Program-made: the position numbers and the translations under genes | Notes under the pieces: model-generated | Told to the model about the DNA's origin: nothing | Database searches by the model: none | What the model saw: the letters and a program-made list of their open reading frames with translations, nothing else | Shown here: one piece after another, positions 56,795 to 64,000 of the stretch | How positions within the stretch are numbered: the stretch's first letter is position 1 | Layout: each line of letters opens with the position of its first letter | Origin: Toxonevra muliebris | Lineage: Eukaryota > Arthropoda > Insecta > Diptera > Pallopteridae | Length of the DNA: 64,000 bases | Direction of reading: 5' to 3' | NCBI GenBank assembly: GCA_963691655.1 | Contig: OY829328.1 | Coordinates: 3,376,204 to 3,440,203, forward strand

Positions 56795-59700
56795 GCTAAC
56801 TTACAAGAATATCAACAATAATAGAAAACTTTAATTTAATTTTGACAGTGAGTTTTCTTTTTGAATTTAATTTTGATGTGTCTAAAATGAATTTATCCCA
56901 AATAAATTTTTGACAAAACACACAAACTCACAATTGCCACTTAAAAGCAAGGTTGTGAAGTTGGAGCTGAAAATCCTATGCTGAAGAGTCTTAACCCTTA
57001 AATAAAATTACTTAAATACTTATATTGATCTGTGGAACCACAAACACTTTGTTGTTTAATAAAATTTTATACAATTTTTATTTCACCTAAATATGTTATT
57101 TAAAATTTGGATTGGTCTTTTAGTTTAACATTAATACGAAAAAATACAATTTTTTATACTATCACAAAAAAATTTTATTTAATTTTTTAGATCAATTATA
57201 ATTAGAGACAGATGCTTTGGTATCGTTAATGCCATGTTAGGGTTTAAAGGAAATTAAGAGGCATAGAAGGCAAAATACTTCATATTAAGCATATGTTAAG
57301 AATTACATTTATTATACAGTGCGACAAAAATTAATTTTTGGCTTTAGAAATAGAGAAGACCAAATACATAAATATACATATGTGAAAAGCAGCCATTAAC
57401 GAGTAATTTCTATGTAAAAATACTTGGAGGCGCACAGTAAAACAAGAGCTGAAAAAATAAAACCCCAGCTAGGACTATATTGAACTGGCAATTTATGTTG
57501 AAAAAGCAAAAAGTCCTATAAGAGAGAAGCAAAACACACAGGAAAAACTTATGTAAAATTTTAGTAAAATCATGTATAAAGGGCCTAAAGCTTGGGCAAA
57601 ATTCATCCACCCATGTTTTTAATTTCTTGCCAAAGAAAACTTAAGTAAAAATTCGTTCAACTGCGCTGGACATACCATATATTGTAGAAAAATTTTGTAC
57701 TTGGGCAAATAATTTATTTAAGAAAATTCGCAAAATTTTTTTGGGGCGTAGGTCCACTGTAAATTGCCTAATTATATTATTTTTTGCGTTAACTCTTTGA
57801 TGAATGCACATACAAAACAAAAAATAGAAAAAAGTTCGTTGTGTTTAGAAAAATTGCCTAAGTTTTTTTTTTGGCATTTTGTCTAACTTAGACATACTAA
57901 GCTTAGCCAAATTGGCAATAAACTTAGGTGTTTTCCCTCAAAGTTTTTCAAATTCACCTAAGTCAACCCAAGCAAAAAAGCATATGTTTTTTCTCTATGT
58001 AAAGGATTAATTCAATTAATCTTATAATGTTTATTTTGGGATTTAAAATATATGTTTAACTGACAAAACACATTCAAACTGTTTGTTCACTTCGTATTAG
58101 AGGTGAAAATTTGAAACATTTTAGAAATTTGGGATTGTGTTTATTTAAACTTAATTTACACATTTTAGTTGCTTAAGTAGTTACTTGTAGTAAAATTTAT
58201 AAGCAACATATTTATATGACATACGTAATGAGTCAAAAAAGGTGAATTCTTCCGAAAAAAACAAAAAAACACACATAAGGCAGGGAGCTAATGGGCTAAT
58301 AATTTCGGGGCAAATGTTTTACGAAAAACTCTATTATAAATCCGGAACACATAAACAACCTCAGAAGGAAAAATAACAAGTTTTCTTACTGTTTATTATA
58401 CTTAATTTGTTAAAAATGGGCTAAATTTAGGCCCGCATAAAATTAAAATTAGATGTTAATTTTTAAAACACCAAGACCCGAATAATTTTTTTTTTTTAGA
58501 ATTCTATCAGAACCTTGTTTTTTTTTTGTATTCAACTGTGTTATTTTATTTTGATGAAAACGATACAAAACGTTTATTTAAATATTCTTAAAACCCTTCG
58601 ATATGCCCAAATGAAAACTTAATCAAGTACAAGCTTATTATTTACTTAATACTAACATATCGAAATTGTGAGTGCTTGAAGAACTACAAAACCCCGGATT
58701 ACAAGCATGTGGTCTTAAAAAGAGACCATGGAAGCAGTTTTCCCCAAGAACTAATACAAATTGCACTTAAAAAAAAAGTTTTAACAAAATTTAAACACGA
58801 AATAGAACTTATTATGTTACATAATAATATCACAATAGGCCCTAGATGGCCGCAGTGATCTGGGAAATTATTGCCAACCTCCGTATTAATTTAATCTAAT
58901 GTTACATAATTTAAGACTATAAATTATGTCGTAGTTATGGCAAAAACTAGGCGAGACATGGGCTAACCAAACTTTTATGAGAATGTTGCAAACTTTTTGG
59001 GTGAAATATAGATCAATTTGTAAAAACTGAATTAATATTAAGCAATTTAATATCATCGCAAATACATTCTAATGGTTTGTTTAAATTACAGAACATGTTT
59101 TTTTTCGCTCAAATTTCGGTAGATTTTCATGTTTTGTAGGGTCCTGCTTATTTTGGCAATGTACCGTACCATTTTTGAAATCTTTTTAGTTATTTTTAAT
59201 TAGTTTTTAGTTATGTTTGAATTTATTATGCTTATACTTTCATGCCATTGGACTAGTTTTTTCAACTATTTAACTTGATTGCTCAGGTGGTTCGAAAAAC
59301 ATTATATTTTTCTATATTAAGTATTTTGACCGTACAGTACAGTCGCGCTAATCTGAAAATTCGCTATTCCGGATCTTCTAGTAATCCGCTCATCCCTACG
59401 CTGCGAAAATTTGTGATATTTTCCTCTATAATAGTTCGGACAGAAAATAGAAATGAAAGTATGTTTTGATTAATAAATTGACTATCACTATGCATGAGGA
59501 AGCAAATACATAGTTTGCTCTTACTCTGCTTCCACATGCGCAAGTAAACTGCTGCAAGTAGAGAATACGTATCATGTTCGAAAAGTTCTAAAATCAATTG
59601 CAGCAAGTACGAAAATTTACTGCCTCTCAAATTTCATTGCCAATAGCTTGCAAGTAGGAAATGTGTGAGTGTATTAGTGAAAAAAATGTGAATGTATTGA

Positions 59701-60947
59701 GTTTTTCGAACTTGCTTCGTGAAGACTAGTCTCTCGAAACTGTCAAATGTGTAGTTAAGAGGGGCAATACCTCTTTCATCTCACCCACTCTTTCCAATAC
59801 ATTTTGACAGTTTCAAGAGACTAGTTTCCACAAATTTAGTTTACGGACGCGGATGCAAAAACGAATGTCAAAAGCTGATATTCATGAATCCAAATGACAA
59901 ATTTCATATTGTAGTGATTCCCAGATTCTTTAAGAAATGGTGGTAAATTATATGTAGAAAAAGTAGTTTTGCTGCTTTTTCAGCTTTAGCAAAAACGAAA
60001 CAAAGTTGCTTAAGAAACTGAGCAAACATCTTCACAAATATAACGAGTGAGCACAGTTGCCCAATTTAAACATTCCCAAAAAAATTCCGAATTTGAAAAT
60101 TATGCGAATGTTTTACATGCAACTGTACTGTAATTATAAGAGCAAACAGCGTATCTCATGCTCGTTTGATTAAAAACATTTGATAGTTTGGTACATTTGA
60201 TAGTTTAGGGCTATTCTTTCCATTATAGGCCATCCCACACCTATAGCTTCCTTTGCCCAATTCGTTCGAAAATGTTTGAATTGTTGACTACAGTCACAAT
60301 AAATTGTGCGACGAAAACAGTGTCTTGAAATCTAAAAAAAATTTTCGGCTTTTATTTTTAAAAATCCATTAAATCCGGTGGAAAAAGCACTGATTTGGCA
60401 ACACAGAGTAATGAAGTTTTCTTAATTTTTGTCTTTCGTTACTTCCCTTTTCATTTTCTTTTCTACTATCTATTTCATTAAAAAAGGCCTGAGAAAAAAC
60501 GCGTGAGAGAGGGAATGACCCTTCTTGCCTCTATGAAACTATCGCCCTGATTGCGGGAACCTATTAGCTGACTTGGCATGTAGAGCTGTAATGTAATGCC
60601 CAGATAAAGGCAAAAGATTGCATAATTTTCTATGCTCTAATAAAGAAGCTCCATTAATCTAAATAATTGAAATTAAGTGAGTGACTGTCAATACATTGTA
60701 CTCGCTGTTTTTTTCCGATATAAATATTATTTATTTTTGTTATTTTATTTTATTATTTATTTTTATTATTTACTTTAAATTTTTTGATAAGAAACACGTG
60801 AAATAACATTTTTCGGAAAGCTTTCGCTTTTTACAGTTTTAATATATATTCCGAATGTTGGTTTAATTTACAATTAAGTACCTACGTACGGTATTTTAAA
60901 AATAGGGGCACATGTAGTATAAGAAATCTATTCTAAAAATAACTAAC
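56795..60947. other. Spacer between V11 and V12
   Basis: No unit or gene found in 4 kb. A GATAAGAAAC word at 60785 has no compatible exon below it. CAGTACAGTCGCGCTAATCTG at 59337 has the form of a pogo/Tigger terminus, with ACTGTACTG at 60123 as a possible inverse. Confidence 0.35.
59717..59830. repeat. Short inverted repeat
   Basis: GACTAGTCTCTCGAAACTGTCAAATG and its approximate inverse around 59797-59827 (TTTTGACAGTTTCAAGAGAC, then TAGT) form a hairpin with a GAGGGGCAATACCTCTTTC loop. Probably a small foldback element. Confidence 0.6.
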
Positions 60948-61180
60948 CTGGCGTTCGGCGACAATAATTTCTATTGCCATTTGTGCTTAACGCACTTGCA
61001 TAGCTAGTTTCATCGACTTCAGCCTCTGACTTTGATTTAAAGCCTTTGTAAATGATCTAAGTAAAGAACACGTGTATTTATCAATAATAAATCTTCCAGG
61101 TACTTTTGTTTCCAACCAGCACTTACAATGAAAAGTAAAATCAACAAAAATGTCAAATAAATTAAATCACTAAAATACAT
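60948..61180 (-). CDS. Variable first-exon unit V12 (one TM)
   Basis: Exon a, 61180-61127, is the shortest: MYFSD then the helix LIYLTFLLILLFI at ATT|GTAAGT (phase 0). Exon b, 61056-60948, adds IIYKGFKSKSEAEVDETSYA, SALSTNGNRNYCRRTP and ends G|GTTAGT (phase 1); its first residues continue the membrane span. Upstream only a weak AGATAAA core (minus strand, near 61330) is present. Confidence 0.8.
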
Positions 61181-61859
61181 TTTCTGTTTTAGAAAAAAAT
61201 GCAAACCGCGTCTGTATTACACTTTAATTAAATAAACACGACGGTTTATATTTTTCCTATATTAAAATATTAATTTGTAGAATAGCAGAAATATGATGTT
61301 AATCAGTCTCTGATATCTGATATGGTTTTATCTAATCATTGCTTAAAGAAAGCTTTTTTTGAGCTTTTTTTATTAAACAACATATTTCAGGTTATTCTGT
61401 GAATGCTAACAAAACAATTTGTGAAGTACCTTCACCCTAAACAGCCATCAACAATGTTGGCTACTTCTCCTTCCCTCCAATTGAGATTGACGTGCATGGA
61501 AGATCAAATTAATTTAATTTTTATCAAGATATGTATTATTTGTTTGTACTAAAAGTAATGAAATTTTCCATCCACGAAAATTTATTCTACTTGCATACGT
61601 ACATATGTATACATCTGTATATGGTATATTCTAGAAACTATTCTTTCAGCGGTGCTTCTAGAGAGAGGATCTTACATTATTTTGTTATGCATAGTTTCTT
61701 TAAATTGAAATGATTCTAACTCAAAAGTAAATAAGATATGGCAAAGTATCTATCATCAATTTTGGATCTGTTCATATGAGAAATGGCCTACAATTTATCA
61801 AATGTTCATATATCTTGTAGTTCAGATTTTCATTCTGTATCTTTTTTATTGATACTAAC

Positions 61860-62072
61860 CTTCCATTACAATATCCGTATTCCGAGTATCATTATTTTGA
61901 TGATTTGCTGGTGATATTGTAAATGCTCTTATAATCAGCTGGAAAAATATACATATTTTTATAATAGGTACATTTTGTTTCAAATTAAAAATTAAATTCC
62001 TACACTTACTCGCAATAATATTAAAAGCGCTAAAAGAAGAATAAAGAAATATACTCCGTCAACAAAAGCCAT
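61860..62072 (-). CDS. Variable first-exon unit V13 (one TM)
   Basis: Exon a, 62072-62010, encodes MAFVDGVY and the helix FFILLLALLILL with Arg at CGA|GTAAGT (phase 0). Exon b, 61938-61860, adds LIIRAFTISPANHQNNDTRN and TDIVME, ending G|GTTAGT (phase 1). It is the most distal unit seen, 24.8 kb upstream of C2. Confidence 0.8.
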
Positions 62073-62162
62073 GTTTTTGCCACACTTGTTTAAACAATTA
62101 ACACAAACTGCTGAGAAATATTTTAGCTAATAAATAATTTAGGAGTATACAATGCTCGAGGA

Positions 62163-62210
62163 GGGGAAAATCTCCTATCTCCTTTACCTATTTTTGGTGG
62201 TAATCTTATC
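62163..62210 (-). promoter_or_regulatory. GATA decamer and Rel-like site upstream of V13
   Basis: On the minus strand GATAAGATTA (62210-62201) is followed 26 bases on by GGAGATTTTCCCC (62175-62163), which resembles a Dorsal/Dif/Relish site. ATG 62072 is about 90 bases further. The decamer is a perfect match to the other units; the Rel-like reading is tentative. Confidence 0.5.
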
Positions 62211-63359
62211 AAGTGTAGCTTTTATATAAATATCAATTTTCCAAATCAAACTTTTAGTTATTTACAGACAGTTTTATTTAAGAGTTTCAATTTATATTTA
62301 TTGGTTATTGTTTAATATCATAATCTATAATTGCAGTTCCTAAAGCTTAGTGATCATATCGATTTTAAGACCTCCAATAACAATACATGGAATAGGAAAA
62401 AAGTTTATTTTTTTGTTTTTCCTTAGTTCTAGTTCACTTTTTATTTATAAGACATAACTTAATAATTTTCAGCTGAAAAATATTCTGCATTTATTTTCAG
62501 TCTTGAACCGTTCCTTTGGTCATATGGTGGAAACAGATAGAGGGCTTAATAAGAAGATGCTGTAAGTGCGACTCAAAGTATATCTTCAGATATAGGATCA
62601 GATTATTCGACTAATTTTTAAACTGATAGTGTGGAAGATACAATTACGGCAAAAGACATTTTTCTATACTAATGTATTCTGGAATATCTTTTGCATTGAC
62701 ATATGATGTCATGGGGTGATAGAAATGTCTGATCGGATATCTCTCTTCTTAGTCGAGACACAGCTAAACAATTACCTACACAAAAAACATTCTGTCTCAT
62801 TGGATAGACATAAACTAAATAAAAAGTCAGCCGGCAATCTAAAGTTCGCTTTGATAAAAACATTGGCCCAGCTATGGTTATAGCTTGTTTAAGACCAGAA
62901 ACAAGTTTCTAATATGGTAGCGGATTGATTTGGAAGAAGTACGTCTGTGTCCGCTGAAAGCTCAGGGCCTTGCTAATTAAACGGCACCCTCATTTCCTGA
63001 GAAGTAATAGTGAACTGGTATCTAACGAAGCGTAACCTTTTTATGGGTAGACTAGCCCTGAAACTTATCTAAACACTTCTTACTTGTTTTAAATAGAAAT
63101 TCTACGACGATAATGACTTGAGAGACTACAGAATTGTAAATGTAGATAGTTTTATTAAATGAATAGTAAATGGTCGTGATGAGAATATTTCTACATAGAG
63201 TTGTTTTGTTATATTTACTGGAGCTAAATGCGGAAACATTATTATTTAGCTTCGAATTAATTCTCTAATTTGAATCATTTTACAAGACGCTTGCTCACAG
63301 ACAAATGCATGTTATGTAGAAATTAATTGAAATAATCAATATCGGATGAGATATCGATT
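62211..63359. other. Spacer upstream of V13
   Basis: No exon is supported on either strand. Probably intergenic sequence between the cluster and the gene at the right edge. Confidence 0.4.
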
Positions 63360-63441
63360 TTATGCAGCCGATTTACCGAAACCACTTTCGATTTCTTCCA
63401 TAATTTTTTTCATTTGCTTCTCATTTTTCAACTTCCATTTA
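63360..63441 (-). CDS. Terminal coding exon of a gene continuing to the right
   Basis: After the acceptor TTGATTCTTAG the exon has one base of a split codon, then KWKLKNEKQMKKIMEEIESG, FGKSAA and a stop. The string is a charged amphipathic helix such as ends coiled-coil proteins. Its phase equals that of the exon at 63768-63804, so the two may be alternative ends. The parent gene lies beyond 64000. Confidence 0.5.
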
Positions 63442-63767
63442 CTAAGAATCAAAAAAATGTATGTAAGAAATTAGAAGTTATTTTGAAAGGTTCACCTATA
63501 TAAAATCGAAATCTCATCTAAACGCCTAGTACTTTATATAACTAAGCGTATTTATTTCATTTTAAATTTAAACTTCGAAATTAAAAAAAAAATTACATAG
63601 AAGAATATCTTCTGGAGTTGATCTCCAACGCCGCAACTTTATAACTGATTGAACATATTTTTCAATATATTTTTAGATGTTTTCTAAATGTAATATATAA
63701 AAAAGTAATAAAAAAATATTTTCAAATATACACACAGTTTAAGAACGAAATTTTAAAAATCAAAATC

Positions 63768-63804
63768 TTATATCTGCCACTGAGTGGAACCCCATTCTTT
63801 GGCC
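63768..63804 (-). CDS. Possible alternative terminal exon, same gene
   Basis: After TTCCTTTACAG, one base of a split codon is followed by AKEWGSTQWQI and a stop. Very short (11 residues), so weak on its own, but the acceptor is strong and the phase matches the exon at 63441. The family was not recognised. Confidence 0.35.
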
Positions 63805-64000
63805 CTGTAAAGGAAGCAATAAAATAGACATTATAATTATAAAATATAGTACTTTTCGTAAAATAGAGTGCAAATTAGAAGTATTCATTGTTAGCAAATC
63901 AAATGGTTTCGATTGTGTTTTTAGAACCAATTTACTGCTATGGTATAATAACCACTCATAATTCTTTAGTAGTATTCACGAACTGACAACTGGTCTGCCA

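Noticed and set aside
59364..59630. 88-codon minus-strand frame
   Set aside because: No recognisable domain or splice context; it begins near a possible pogo-like terminus and is probably transposon debris.

Overview
The window is a piece of an insect nuclear genome. Short AT-rich introns (often 50-70 bases), spliced genes with GT/AG borders, Adck1 and Ccs orthologues, and many relics of mariner, Tc1, hAT, piggyBac and tRNA-derived SINE elements point to a fly (Diptera), perhaps a tephritid-like higher fly. The species cannot be fixed from the sequence alone. About two thirds of the bases are A or T, and most of the listed open frames are chance or antisense.

Left part (1-13.6 kb). A plus-strand NYN-domain ribonuclease of the N4BP1/ZC3H12 type runs from a proposed first exon at 619-930 to 12976. 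A small HD-superfamily gene (1618-3113) lies inside its 9-kb first intron on the same strand. A 112-residue basic/acidic nuclear-type protein (13249-13587) lies convergent to it on the minus strand.

Main finding (13.9-62.1 kb, minus strand). Thirteen small exon units each encode a start codon, a very short outer N-terminus, one membrane helix and a basic juxtamembrane stretch. Every unit ends with the first base (G) of a split codon at a good splice donor. Ten units consist of two exons joined in phase 0; three carry the same information in one exon. Downstream there are only two exons with a matching phase-1 acceptor: C1 (13878-14257) and C2 (36808-37253). Both encode soluble tails with two PPxY/LPxY-type WW-domain ligands each. 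The layout is that of a protocadherin- or UGT1-like locus: many alternative first exons feeding one or two shared tails. Three units (20.3, 23.5, 27.1 kb) lie just upstream of C1 and ten (38-62 kb) just upstream of C2. A GATA-factor decamer, GATAAGATTA or a close variant, lies roughly 100-360 bases upstream of most of the start codons, suggesting separate promoters under shared tissue control.

Genes inside or between the units: Adck1 (17742-19352, plus), an unrecognised nine-exon gene of about 411 residues (29797-31903, plus) and Ccs, the copper chaperone for superoxide dismutase (32035-32968, minus). At the right edge two minus-strand terminal exons (63360-63441 and 63768-63804) belong to a gene continuing outside the window.

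The rest is intron or intergenic sequence with transposon relics: a Tc1-like element with intact ends beside one GATA site, a piggyBac-like element holding a hAT miniature element, two mariner relics, a Harbinger-like fragment, a LINE 3' end, three SINE copies (one split by a hAT element that itself holds a MITE) and several foldback elements.
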